Assembly (NCBI RefSeq): GCF_000009765.2
Contig: NC_003155.5
Span: 8,742,001 to 8,806,000 of the forward strand
Length of the DNA: 64,000 nt
Source: Streptomyces avermitilis MA-4680 = NBRC 14893
Lineage (GTDB): Bacteria; Actinomycetota; Actinomycetes; Streptomycetales; Streptomycetaceae
Reading direction: 5' to 3'
The notes under the pieces: generated by a model
Told to the model about the DNA's origin: nothing
The model's input: only the letters and a program-made list of their open reading frames with translations
Databases searched by the model: none
Program-made: the position numbers and the translations under genes
Shown here: piece after piece, positions 26,501 to 33,772 of the stretch
Numbering within the stretch: the stretch's first letter is position 1
Layout of the letters: every line of letters begins with the position of its first letter

Positions 26501-26914
26501 ATGGCACAGCGCGAGGCCAACAGCCCGCACCGCGGTTCCCGGCGCCGCGGGCAGGGCGAGCTGGAGGTCCAGGTGCTCGGCGCGCTGCGCGAGGCGGACG
26601 GCCCGGTGACCGCGTCCTGGGTGCAGGAGCACCTCGGCGGCGACCTCGCGTACACCACCGTGGTGACCATCCTGACCCGGCTGCTGGCCAAGGACGTCGT
26701 CTCCCGCGAGCGGCAGGGGCGTTCCTTCGCCTGGACGCCGACCGCCGACGTCGCGCGCCTCGCCGCGCTCAAGATGCGCCGCCTCCTCGACGGTGAACGC
26801 GACCGCGAAGCCGTCCTGGCCAGCTTTGTCACCGCGCTGCCGCCGGACGACGAACAGGTCCTGCGCACACTCCTGGACGCGGCGGACACGGCGGACGGCG
26901 GTACGGAAGGCTGA
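26501..26914 (+). CDS. BlaI/MecI/CopY-family transcriptional repressor
   Basis: A 137-residue winged-helix repressor: GELEVQVLGALREADGPVTA, then LAYTTVVTILTRLLAKDVVS (recognition helix) and a C-terminal dimerisation region with LLDGERDREAVLASFV. BlaI proteins are normally paired with a BlaR1/M56 membrane protease that inactivates them on a signal. Here only a frameshifted fragment of such a protease follows at 26921, so the repressor is orphaned. It sits 31 nt after the PepSY gene and may control it. Confidence 0.92.
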   Translation: MAQREANSPHRGSRRRGQGELEVQVLGALREADGPVTASWVQEHLGGDLAYTTVVTILTRLLAKDVVSRERQGRSFAWTPTADVARLAALKMRRLLDGERDREAVLASFVTALPPDDEQVLRTLLDAADTADGGTEG

Positions 26915-26920
26915 CGCCTC

Positions 26921-27024
26921 GTGGAGGTTTTGTCTTCCTGCCGCTGGTCTCGCCGCTGGTCCTGCCGCTGAGCGCCTGGCCGGTGGCGCGCCTGGCCGAG
27001 TTGCACGCGGCCGCACCCCTCTGA
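26921..27024 (+). pseudogene. Remnant of an M56 (BlaR1-like) metallopeptidase gene
   Basis: Seven bases after the BlaI stop, GTG 26921 begins a frame that would read VEV then, after a one-base shift in the T-run near 26928-26931, FVFLPLVSPLVLPLSAWPVA and RLAELHAAAPL before TGA at 27022. That is the N-terminal membrane helix and first loop seen in actinobacterial M56 proteases that follow blaI. The remaining roughly 270 codons are missing. This looks like a deletion plus a frameshift. The identification rests on helix pattern and context. Confidence 0.6.
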
Positions 27025-27039
27025 GGCCCGTACACGGAA

Positions 27040-27076
27040 AGAGGCTGAGCCCCGTTGCCACCGGGGCTCAGCCTCT
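27040..27076. terminator. 15-bp hairpin terminator
   Basis: AGAGGCTGAGCCCCG (27040-27054) pairs exactly with 27062-27076 around a 7-nt loop. It follows the blaI region and the protease remnant, and would also serve the minus-strand TPR gene ending at 27198. Confidence 0.8.
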
Positions 27077-27084
27077 GCGTCATT

Positions 27085-27167
27085 GCGCTACGGATACGTC
27101 GTAGCGCTACGGATACGTCGTAGCGCGACGGGTACGTCGTTGCGCTGCGGATGCGTACGGCGCTACG
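27085..27167. repeat. 19-bp tandem repeat array (about 4.4 copies)
   Basis: GCGCTACGGATACGTCGTA occurs twice perfectly (27085-27103 and 27104-27122), then with increasing change at 27123-27141 and 27142-27160, and a partial unit at 27161-27167. The core TACGTCGTA is near-palindromic. The array lies between a terminator and the end of the TPR gene, with no protein-coding sense. Confidence 0.9.
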
Positions 27168-27197
27168 GAACGAGTGAACGCTTCTCGTGCGGACGGA

Positions 27198-27545
27198 TCA
27201 CCGTGCCTCGAAGTCGCCCGCGAGCGCCGAGGCGATCCGCAGCTGCGAGTCCGCCTCGTCGTCCCGCCCCTGGCGCTGGAGCGTGCGGCCCAGCATCAAC
27301 CGGGCGTAGTGCTCCACGGGGTCGCGCTCGACGAGGATGCGCAGCTCGGCCTCCGCACGGCCCAACTGGGCCGAGTGGTAGTAGGAACGCGCCAGCAGCA
27401 GCCGCGGCCCGGTCTGCTCCGGCACCTCGTCGACCAGCCCGTCCAGAATCCGCGCGGCGACGGCGTAGTCCTTGGCGTCGAAGAACATCTGCGCGCGCTC
27501 CCAGCGCTCCGCGGCCGTCCCCTGGTCGTAGTACGTCGTTTCCAC
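27198..27545 (-). CDS. Tetratricopeptide-repeat protein (115 aa)
   Basis: A short soluble protein built of about three TPR units: AERWERAQMFFDAKDYAVAA, GPRLLLARSYYHSAQLGRAE and EHYARLMLGRTLQRQGRDDE. TPR scaffolds mediate protein-protein contacts. GTG 27545 was selected because a consensus GAAGGAGGTCAGCA directly precedes it; a longer frame to 27596 is open but runs over this site. It is conserved-looking in length and composition. It is flanked by the 19-bp repeat array on one side and a MarR-linked gene on the other. No partner can be named. Confidence 0.88.
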   Translation of the reverse strand: METTYYDQGTAAERWERAQMFFDAKDYAVAARILDGLVDEVPEQTGPRLLLARSYYHSAQLGRAEAELRILVERDPVEHYARLMLGRTLQRQGRDDEADSQLRIASALAGDFEAR

Positions 27546-27622
27546 TGCTGACCTCCTTCGACGCTCACAACGGCCCGGTTTGGTTGAATATTCCACGACT
27601 GGGTCGGGGGGCGGTGCCGCCC

Positions 27623-28087
27623 TTACAGGGCCGCAAGCTCCGCGTTCGCCCGCTCCGTCACCAGCGTCAGCACACGCCCGGCCGTCTCCAGATCCTGGGC
27701 CGGGATGCCCGCGTACAGCCGGGTCGCGATCTCCTTGCCGCCGGCCTGGATGCTTTCGAACAGCTCCCGGCCGCTGTCCGTGAGCGACACCTGACCGGGT
27801 GCCGGTTCGTCCAGCAGCTTCGCGGCGATCAGCTCGTCGACGGCCTGCCGGGCGGGTGTTTCCCCGGTCTTCAGCGCACCGGTCAGGCGGTCGACGAGCC
27901 GGTCGCGCGCGACAGTTCCGCCGGCGGCCGCGGCCGCGTGCAGGGCCACCGACTCCTCGAACGTGGTGCCGGTGCGGGCCAGTACGGTCTCCAGCAGGCC
28001 GCGACCGGCGTAGTGGGCAAGGCCTATGACCTGACCGTTGACGGTGGGGTTGGTGGTGAGGTTGGTGGTGGGGTTGGTGGTGGTCAC
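27623..28087 (-). CDS. Winged-helix-like protein coupled to MarR regulator
   Basis: A 154-residue product. The N-terminus is a repetitive Thr/Asn/Pro stretch (MTTTNPTTNLTTNPTVNG), followed by helical segments (LVDRLTGALKTGETPARQAV, DELIAAKLLDEPAPGQVS) and SLTDSGRELFESI. The last resembles the wing region of MarR proteins, so this may be a divergent winged-helix regulator or anti-repressor. GTG 28087 overlaps the stop of the upstream marR-type gene (GTGA), showing coupling. The Thr/Asn repeat is encoded by a GGTTGGTGGTG-like microsatellite at about 28044-28082 and may vary in length. Confidence 0.75.
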   Translation of the reverse strand: MTTTNPTTNLTTNPTVNGQVIGLAHYAGRGLLETVLARTGTTFEESVALHAAAAAGGTVARDRLVDRLTGALKTGETPARQAVDELIAAKLLDEPAPGQVSLTDSGRELFESIQAGGKEIATRLYAGIPAQDLETAGRVLTLVTERANAELAAL

Positions 28088-28611
28088 GACTGCTCCTCTG
28101 CGGCAGGTGTGCCGAGTTCGGTGGATGTGCCGGGTTCGATCGATGCGTCGAGTGGTGCGTCGAGCAGAGTTCTCAGTTCGTGCGTGAATCGCGTCGTGCG
28201 CGGGCTGTCGAGGCCGCCCAAGGGCTGGAGGAGCTGCTCCAGCAGCCGGTGGACCACCTTGATCGCCTGCTGGGCGACCTCGTGTCCCCGCGGGGTGAGC
28301 GACAGCTGGATCGCGCGCGGGTCCGCCGGGTCGCGGGTCCGGTCGACGAGGCCGCCGGACTCCAGCGCGCGGGCCAGCTTCGAGACGTAGAGCGCTTCGA
28401 GTCCGGTGTGGTCGGCGAGCTGCCGCTGGTTGGGCCTGAGCCCGGTGCGGTGCATGCCGACCAGCGTGGCGACCAGCGAATACTGCGCGTGCGTCAGCCC
28501 CAGCGGCGCGACCGCCCGGTCGACCGCGACGCGCCATTTCATCGACAGTCGCCAGACCAGGAAACCGGGGGTCGCGCCCTCGGGGGCCGTGTCGCTCACC
28601 GTGTTGCTCAT
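28084..28611 (-). CDS. MarR-family transcriptional regulator
   Basis: A 175-residue MarR regulator. It shows a dimerisation helix, the winged helix-turn-helix LVATLVGMHRTGLRPNQRQL, then LADHTGLEALYVSKLARALE with the wing GLVDRTRDPADPRAIQLSLT and the conserved DPRA turn. MarR proteins often repress themselves and a divergent operon. The upstream region contains two AT-rich palindromes (28626-28651), so autorepression and control of the divergent pirin gene are plausible. The next gene is coupled by a GTGA overlap. Confidence 0.93.
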   Translation of the reverse strand: MSNTVSDTAPEGATPGFLVWRLSMKWRVAVDRAVAPLGLTHAQYSLVATLVGMHRTGLRPNQRQLADHTGLEALYVSKLARALESGGLVDRTRDPADPRAIQLSLTPRGHEVAQQAIKVVHRLLEQLLQPLGGLDSPRTTRFTHELRTLLDAPLDASIEPGTSTELGTPAAEEQS

Positions 28612-28625
28612 GACGGATACTGTAC

Positions 28626-28651
28626 ATAGATACTATAGCCATAGCTACTAT
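28626..28651. promoter_or_regulatory. Pair of palindromic AT-rich operators (MarR-type)
   Basis: ATAGATACTAT (28626-28636) and ATAGCTACTAT (28641-28651) both have the form ATAG-N3-CTAT, and their starts are 15 bp apart, so they are arranged as a direct pair of palindromes. In a GC-rich genome this is an exceptional sequence. It starts 14 bp upstream of the marR start, matching MarR autoregulation sites. Confidence 0.65.
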
Positions 28652-28719
28652 TTTCTCGTGGTGCGACGCACCGCATCCCGAAGGGACGGGGCCGATCCGG
28701 CCAGGGGAGGGGGGATGGA

Positions 28720-28749
28720 CTGACGGACCGTCCCGGCCGGGGCTAGGTT
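28720..28749 (+). promoter_or_regulatory. Candidate promoter for a leaderless pirin transcript
   Basis: CTGACG (28720-28725) and TAGGTT (28744-28749) are spaced 18 nt, and the -10 ends 6 nt before the pirin ATG at 28756. No Shine-Dalgarno sequence is visible. This spacing predicts transcription starting at or next to the initiation codon. Confidence 0.5.
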
Positions 28750-28755
28750 TGCCAC

Positions 28756-29721
28756 ATGAGCAATCTTGATCGCGAGGCAGTGCCCACGCTGTGCGGCGGC
28801 CGTGGGTTCGTGGTGGCCGAGCCGGTGCGCGAACTCCTCAGCCCCCGCAAGGTCAAGCTCGGTGAGTCCACCGAAGTCCGCCGTCTGCTGCCCAACCTAG
28901 GCCGCCGTATGGTCGGCGCCTGGTGCTTCGTCGATCACTACGGTCCCGATGACATCGCCGACGAGCCAGGCATGCAGGTCCCGCCGCACCCGCACATGGG
29001 GCTCCAGACGGTCAGCTGGCTGCACGAGGGCGAGGTCCTCCACCGCGACTCGACGGGCAGCCTCCAGACGATCCGCCCGCGCGAGCTGGGCCTGATGACG
29101 TCCGGCCGCGCGATCAGTCACTCCGAGGAAAGCCCCAAGTCGCACGCGCGGTTCCTGCACGGAGCACAGTTGTGGGTGGCCCTGCCGGACAGTCACCGGC
29201 ACACCGATCCGCGCTTCGAGCACCACGCGGAACTGCCGGTCGTCACGGCGCCGGGGCTCCAGGCCACGCTGATCCTGGGCGAGGTCGACGGCGCGACCTC
29301 GCCCGGCACGACGTTCACCCCGATCGTGGGCGCCGACCTGTCCCTCGCGAGCGGCGCCGACGTACGACTGCCACTGGAGCCGGACTTCGAGTACGCCGTC
29401 CTGTCCATGTCGGGCGAGGCCCACGTCGACGGCGTACCGGTCCTGCCGGGCTCGATGCTCTACCTCGGCTGCGGCCGCAGCGAACTGCCGCTGCGCGCGG
29501 AGTCGGACGCGGGCCTGATGCTCCTGGGCGGCGAGCCGTTCGAGGAGGAGCTGGTGATGTGGTGGAACTTCATCGGGCGGTCCAACGAGGACATCGCACA
29601 GGCCCGTTCGGACTGGATGGCAGGCTCCCGATTCGGTGAGGTGGTGGGGTACGACGGCGCTCCACTGCGCGCTCCTGAACTCCCGCCGGTGCCGCTGAAA
29701 CCGCGCGGAAGGGTGCGCTGA
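28756..29721 (+). CDS. Pirin-family protein
   Basis: A 321-residue bicupin. The N-terminal cupin has the metal-binding histidines in VPPHPHMGLQTVSWLHEGEV (about 75-94) and ISHSEES, followed by the pirin C-terminal domain (LLGGEPFEEELVMWWNFIGR). Pirins bind iron and include quercetin dioxygenase-active and transcription-cofactor members. ATG 28756 is the likely start and appears leaderless. It diverges from the MarR operon with a double operator between them, so it may be derepressed by the MarR ligand. Confidence 0.93.
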   Translation: MSNLDREAVPTLCGGRGFVVAEPVRELLSPRKVKLGESTEVRRLLPNLGRRMVGAWCFVDHYGPDDIADEPGMQVPPHPHMGLQTVSWLHEGEVLHRDSTGSLQTIRPRELGLMTSGRAISHSEESPKSHARFLHGAQLWVALPDSHRHTDPRFEHHAELPVVTAPGLQATLILGEVDGATSPGTTFTPIVGADLSLASGADVRLPLEPDFEYAVLSMSGEAHVDGVPVLPGSMLYLGCGRSELPLRAESDAGLMLLGGEPFEEELVMWWNFIGRSNEDIAQARSDWMAGSRFGEVVGYDGAPLRAPELPPVPLKPRGRVR

Positions 29722-30399
29722 CCTGGGGCTCCAGCTCAAGCGCAGGCCCCTCGCGGGACGTGGCTGTTCCCGCTCGACACCCCGTTTTCCCGAGGGGCCG
29801 ACCGCTCCTGCGAAGTCCATCGACGGACAGTGCTGCGTTCTCGTGTCTGGACATCTGTAGGCGGGTTTGGTCAGCCCAATGCTGGGCTGCCGCTCGCGTG
29901 TAGGGCCAGGCCCATGCTGACTTCGGTGACTTGTGCTGGGGCAAGGTGCCCCAAGTGCGTGGGCGACGAAGGGGAGAAGAAGTCCGTGACGAGGGGGCTT
30001 TTGTGAGAATCCCCCAATGCCCCGGCGTGCCGCTGCTGCCGTACTCACCCCTTGGGCGGACCGCCATGGGGAGAGTGTGGCTACAGTGACGGCCCTCGGA
30101 AGCGGCTTGTCGGCAAGCCGGGCTCTGCTTCAGAACGGGGAACGGCAGTCAGCAGGTTCTCGCCGACCCACCGTCACCGAGTACAGCTCTCACTCAGCCG
30201 CCGTAGCCGCGCTGCGCCACAGTGGCCTGCTCCGGCGGGCGCCACTGTCCGGCCCCGCCCGCGCCTTGAAGGGCGCGACGTGCCGCTCCTCAGCCCACGC
30301 CACCCACACATTGGTTACACACCGTGACCGTCCAGTAGGATCGATCCACGCGCATGTGACCTCGCTGGTGTGGGGGTGTGCGTGTCGTCCGGACTCGGT
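29722..30399. other. Gene-poor relic region
   Basis: About 680 bp with no frame showing the third-codon GC bias of its neighbours. Short frames exist (for example 30017-30448 plus and 29570-30067 minus) but look random, rich in Arg/Ser/Ala without motifs. With the broken tyrosinase gene further on, this may be a decayed accessory island. No IS ends were recognised. Confidence 0.6.
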
Positions 30400-30804
30400 T
30401 CACGCTTCGTCGTGGTGGGTGAGGTGGCCGTCGGTGAGCCGCCAGTAGTGCTGGTGAGGAGTTAGTTGCCAGGTCTCGTCGGCAGCGATCACCTGCGTGA
30501 TCCACTCGTGGAGTTGCGGGAGGGCATGCGCTCGTAGAACAGCGCGGGTTGCAGCACGTTCAGTGGCATCGACTGGGTGGACGTCTATGCGGAAGCCAAC
30601 CATGTCCGGGTGGATGCCGCGGCCGTAGTTGCGGGGGTTCGGAGCGACCCATTCGGCTCCCAGGACGATGGTCCCGCTGTCATGCCCAGTGAGGAACTGC
30701 AGGTCCGTGACACGGGTCATGTAAGGGCCAAGACGCTCGTTGATGTCGGTGGTGGTCAGTGGCCAGGCACGGTGCCGGGGCAGTCTTCGATTTCGTGCGG
30801 ACAT
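30400..30804 (-). CDS. Hypothetical protein (134 aa)
   Basis: A soluble 134-residue product beginning MSARNRRLPRHRAWPLTTTD. It has coherent secondary-structure segments (INERLGPYMTRVTDLQFL, VVLRAHALPQLHEWI-like helices) and several His/Trp-rich stretches (LTPHQHYWRLTDGHLTHHDE). GC content is lower than in flanking core genes, and the product shows no recognised domain. It lies about 100 bp beyond the end of the tyrosinase relic, on the same strand. It may be a cargo gene of the degraded island; no function is proposed. Confidence 0.55.
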   Translation of the reverse strand: MSARNRRLPRHRAWPLTTTDINERLGPYMTRVTDLQFLTGHDSGTIVLGAEWVAPNPRNYGRGIHPDMVGFRIDVHPVDATERAATRAVLRAHALPQLHEWITQVIAADETWQLTPHQHYWRLTDGHLTHHDEA

Positions 30805-30906
30805 GGCAAGCAGAATGGCAGAAGGTCACTGTCGGCCCTCATGGGTGTTCTGTTCGGCGGCGGTTTCCAGAAGCTGGCGAGCGGAGTTCGCGCAGCGGAT
30901 CGCGGT

Positions 30907-31688
30907 CTACGAGTGTGCTGTCCGGACGGCAGATGCTCGCGTGGCCGTCGTACTGGACGTAGAACCGTCGTTCCGATACAGCACCAGATTCCCGTCCTTC
31001 TGGTACGTGAACGTGTAGGAGCCGTTCTGGGAGACCAGGTACTGGTCGGCCACGAGCATGTCACCGGGCAGCATGCGGTCGCCTTGGGCCGCGGGCCGTT
31101 CCGTGTCGTATATGTAGCCGAGGGCCTGGTGGTTGAGTGTGCTGGCGATGGTGGTGTTCCCGAACCAGGGATCCATGGCGTCGGGCTCGTTCTGCCCCTG
31201 TGGCGCGCCCCGTGCTGCGGCATGTATGTCAGGTCGGAGTGCTCGTACTGCCATTGGGCCCACAGGCGGTCGATGTTGGCGTGGTGCAGCCAGAACACCG
31301 GGTCGTTCGGGGAGCTCAGCGGCCTCATGTGGCCACCGACCCACTCGTGCACCCGGTTGTGGATGTTCGGCCCGATCCAGCCTTCGAGCTGGTTCCGGAA
31401 GCTCGGGTTGCTCGTCGTGTCCCAGGGCGCGCTGTCATAGGGCGTGATCTGAAGGCAGTCGGCCACGTCCTGAGCGGTGGGCAGCGAGCCGATGTGCACC
31501 CCCAGTTCCCTGGTCAAATAGTTCGCGCCGATGTCGATCTTTAGGCAGACCCATTTGCCGGCATCGAAGGCAAAACTGATGTAACCGTCGTAAATGCCGC
31601 GGCGCTTGAGTTCCAGCAGGGCGTCGACGAATGCCGATAGCTCGGCTGTGTTCATCATTGCCTGGTCTCTGCGGACGAGAGCCATCAT
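30907..31688 (-). pseudogene. Decayed tyrosinase-B-lectin fusion gene
   Basis: The N-terminus (ALVRRDQAMMNTAELSAFVD, LLELKRRGIYDGY) matches the start of Streptomyces MelC2-type tyrosinases. About 80 residues that should carry the CuA histidines and the LPWHRRFL region are missing. The frame resumes with a tyrosinase middle region and the CuB motif SPNDPVFWLHHANIDRLW. Near 31195-31210 the frame shifts, and the second frame continues QGQNEPDAMDPWFGNTTIAS, then a truncated bulb-type lectin (B-lectin) repeat with LVSQNGSYTFTYQKDGNLVL. An active copper enzyme is not possible. No melC1 chaperone gene was seen nearby. Confidence 0.85.
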
Positions 31689-32008
31689 TGCTTCAAGGGT
31701 CAGGTGTTCGCCCCCTACCTTTCAGCGTCTGACCGGATCAGGCATCCGGCAACATATGGACGGAGAAGTTGAAAAGGCTACGGACGGCGCCGACGCCGGG
31801 GGACGGACGACATGTCGGTGCCGAGGCCTTGGGGCGCGCAACGAGCCTTGCCGTGCGGTGCACTTGAACACCGGCGACGACGGCACGCCGTTGGTCGCCC
31901 ACCCCCGAGCGGCCCTGGGATTCCCGCTGTCGGTGCTTGCGGCCCTCGGCGCGGTGGGCGGGGCGTTCGACGTCGGCCTGCCGGTTGACACCGCGCCAGG
32001 TCGAGCCG
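31689..32008. other. Non-coding stretch between tyrosinase relic and ABC transporter
   Basis: 320 bp in which no supported gene, repeat or strong hairpin was found. It separates the decayed island from the 3' end of the lipid-synthase operon. Confidence 0.6.
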
Positions 32009-33772
32009 TCACGCCGGGGGCTCGGCCGCCAGGAGCTGGGTCGCGGCCAGTTCGCGGTAGAGGTCGTCGTCGTCGACCAACGAGTGGTGGGTACCGACGG
32101 CGCGGACGCCGCCGTGCTCCAGGACCACGATCTGGTCCGCGTCGGTGACCGTGGACAGGCGGTGGGCGATCAAGAGGACCGTGCACCGGCCCGCGGCACG
32201 GGCGACGAGTTCGCTCAGGGCCTGTTCGTTGCGGGCGTCGAGCTGGGCCGTCGCCTCGTCGAGGAGGAGCACCTGAGGGCGGCGGAGCAGGGCGCGGGCG
32301 ATGGCGAGGCGCTGTCGTTCGCCGCCGGACAGGGTCACGCCGCGCGGGCCGACGGGAGTGTCCAGGCCCTGGGGCAGGCGGGCGACGAGCGCGTCGAGGC
32401 GCGTGACGGCCAGGGCCTCGGCCAACTCCTCAGGGGTGGCCGAGGGTGCCGCGTACAGCAGGTTCTCGCGGAGGGAGCCGGCCATCACCGGGGAGTCCTG
32501 CTCGACGTACGCGATCCGCCGCCGGACCTCGGCACGCGGCAGTGCGGAGATGTCCTGGCCGCCGATCCTGATCGTGCCCGCGGTCGGCTCGTAGAAGCGC
32601 TGGAGGAGGGAGAAGAGGGTGGTCTTCCCGGCGCCCGAAAGGCCGACGAGCGCCGTCTGCGTACCGCCGGGGACCGTGAAGCCGACACCTCGCAGGGCGG
32701 GGGCGCGGCCCGGGTAGGCGAACTCGACCCCGGTCAGCTCGACGGCGGGCGGCGCGGCGTGGGCGGGGGCGGCGGCGGGCGGTGCGTCGATGTCGTCCTC
32801 GACCGGCAGCCCGGCGGCCTCCTGGATCCTGCCCACCGCGCCCAGCCCCTGCTGGAGTTGGGCGGCCCCGCCGACCAGCTGGGAGACCGGACTCGCCAGG
32901 AAGAACACGTACAGGAGGAAGGCGATCAGCTCGGAGACCGACATCGTGCGGTTCGCCACGAAGGTGCCGCCCACGCCGAGCACCACCAGGAACGCGGTCT
33001 GGATGGCGGCGCCGCCGACCATGGTGACCAGCGCGCTGTATCGGGCGCCGACCAGGCCGGCCGCGTACGCCTCGTCGACCGCGTCCTCGGCGGCCAGCGT
33101 CTCACGGCCCTCGGCGCCGTTGGCCTTGACCGTACGGGCCGCGCCGAGGGTGCGGTCGAGCACGGCGCCGACCGCGCCGACGGAGCTCTGGGAACGGGCC
33201 ACTGCGGCCTTGATCCGGGGCAGGATCACGGTGATCACGACGCCGACCAGGGTGAGCACCAGCAGGGTGACCCCGAGCAGCCGGGCGTCGAGCGCCGCCA
33301 TCATGAACAGCGCCCCGGCGAAGGTCAGTACGCCGTTGACCGTCATGATCAGGCCCTCGGTGGCCGCGCTCTTGAGCAGGGTGCTGTCGGAGGTGACGCG
33401 GGCGATGAGGTCGCCGGGGGCGCGCCGGTCCAGTTCGGCGACCCGCAGCCGGATCAGACGGTGCACAAGACCGCGCCGTACCTGCCGGACCACCCGCTCC
33501 GAAGTGCGTTGCTGGAGCCAGGCGTTGAGGCCGGTCAGCAGGGCGCCCGCGACCAGGAACACGGCGAGCAGCGCCACCGGGGCGACCACGCCGGCGCCGT
33601 CGTCGAGGCGGTCCAGGATCGCCTGCGCGAACTTCGGCTGCACCAGCCCCGACACGCTGGCCAGCAGAGTGAGGACGAGGGAGAGCAGCAGCACCCGCCA
33701 GTGAGGCCGCGCGTAGCCGATGAGGGCGGACAAGGAGCCGGGGGGAGTAGTGGGCGTGGGATCGTCGGTCAT
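32009..33772 (-). CDS. ABC half-transporter (ATP-binding plus permease), lipid/glycolipid export candidate
   Basis: A 587-residue fused exporter: six-helix membrane domain (about 1-310; RPHWRVLLLSLVLTLLASVS opens the first helix) and a C-terminal nucleotide-binding domain with Walker A GLSGAGKTTLF, the Q-loop near AYVEQDSPVMAGSL, the signature LSGGERQRLAIARAL, Walker B VLLLDEAT and H-loop LLIAHRLST. Half-transporters of this MsbA/LmrA type homodimerise and move lipids or amphiphiles. The gene overlaps the glycosyltransferase gene by 4 nt (ATGA) and ends the six-gene PKS operon, so it is the natural exporter of the product. Confidence 0.93.
   Translation of the reverse strand: MTDDPTPTTPPGSLSALIGYARPHWRVLLLSLVLTLLASVSGLVQPKFAQAILDRLDDGAGVVAPVALLAVFLVAGALLTGLNAWLQQRTSERVVRQVRRGLVHRLIRLRVAELDRRAPGDLIARVTSDSTLLKSAATEGLIMTVNGVLTFAGALFMMAALDARLLGVTLLVLTLVGVVITVILPRIKAAVARSQSSVGAVGAVLDRTLGAARTVKANGAEGRETLAAEDAVDEAYAAGLVGARYSALVTMVGGAAIQTAFLVVLGVGGTFVANRTMSVSELIAFLLYVFFLASPVSQLVGGAAQLQQGLGAVGRIQEAAGLPVEDDIDAPPAAAPAHAAPPAVELTGVEFAYPGRAPALRGVGFTVPGGTQTALVGLSGAGKTTLFSLLQRFYEPTAGTIRIGGQDISALPRAEVRRRIAYVEQDSPVMAGSLRENLLYAAPSATPEELAEALAVTRLDALVARLPQGLDTPVGPRGVTLSGGERQRLAIARALLRRPQVLLLDEATAQLDARNEQALSELVARAAGRCTVLLIAHRLSTVTDADQIVVLEHGGVRAVGTHHSLVDDDDLYRELAATQLLAAEPPA

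Noticed and set aside
27085..27167. CRISPR-like array from the 19-bp repeats
   Set aside because: Units are contiguous with no spacers, decay along the array, and there are no cas genes.
29570..30448. Short genes in the relic region (29570-30067 minus, 30017-30448 plus)
   Set aside because: No third-position GC bias, no family motifs and no ribosome sites.
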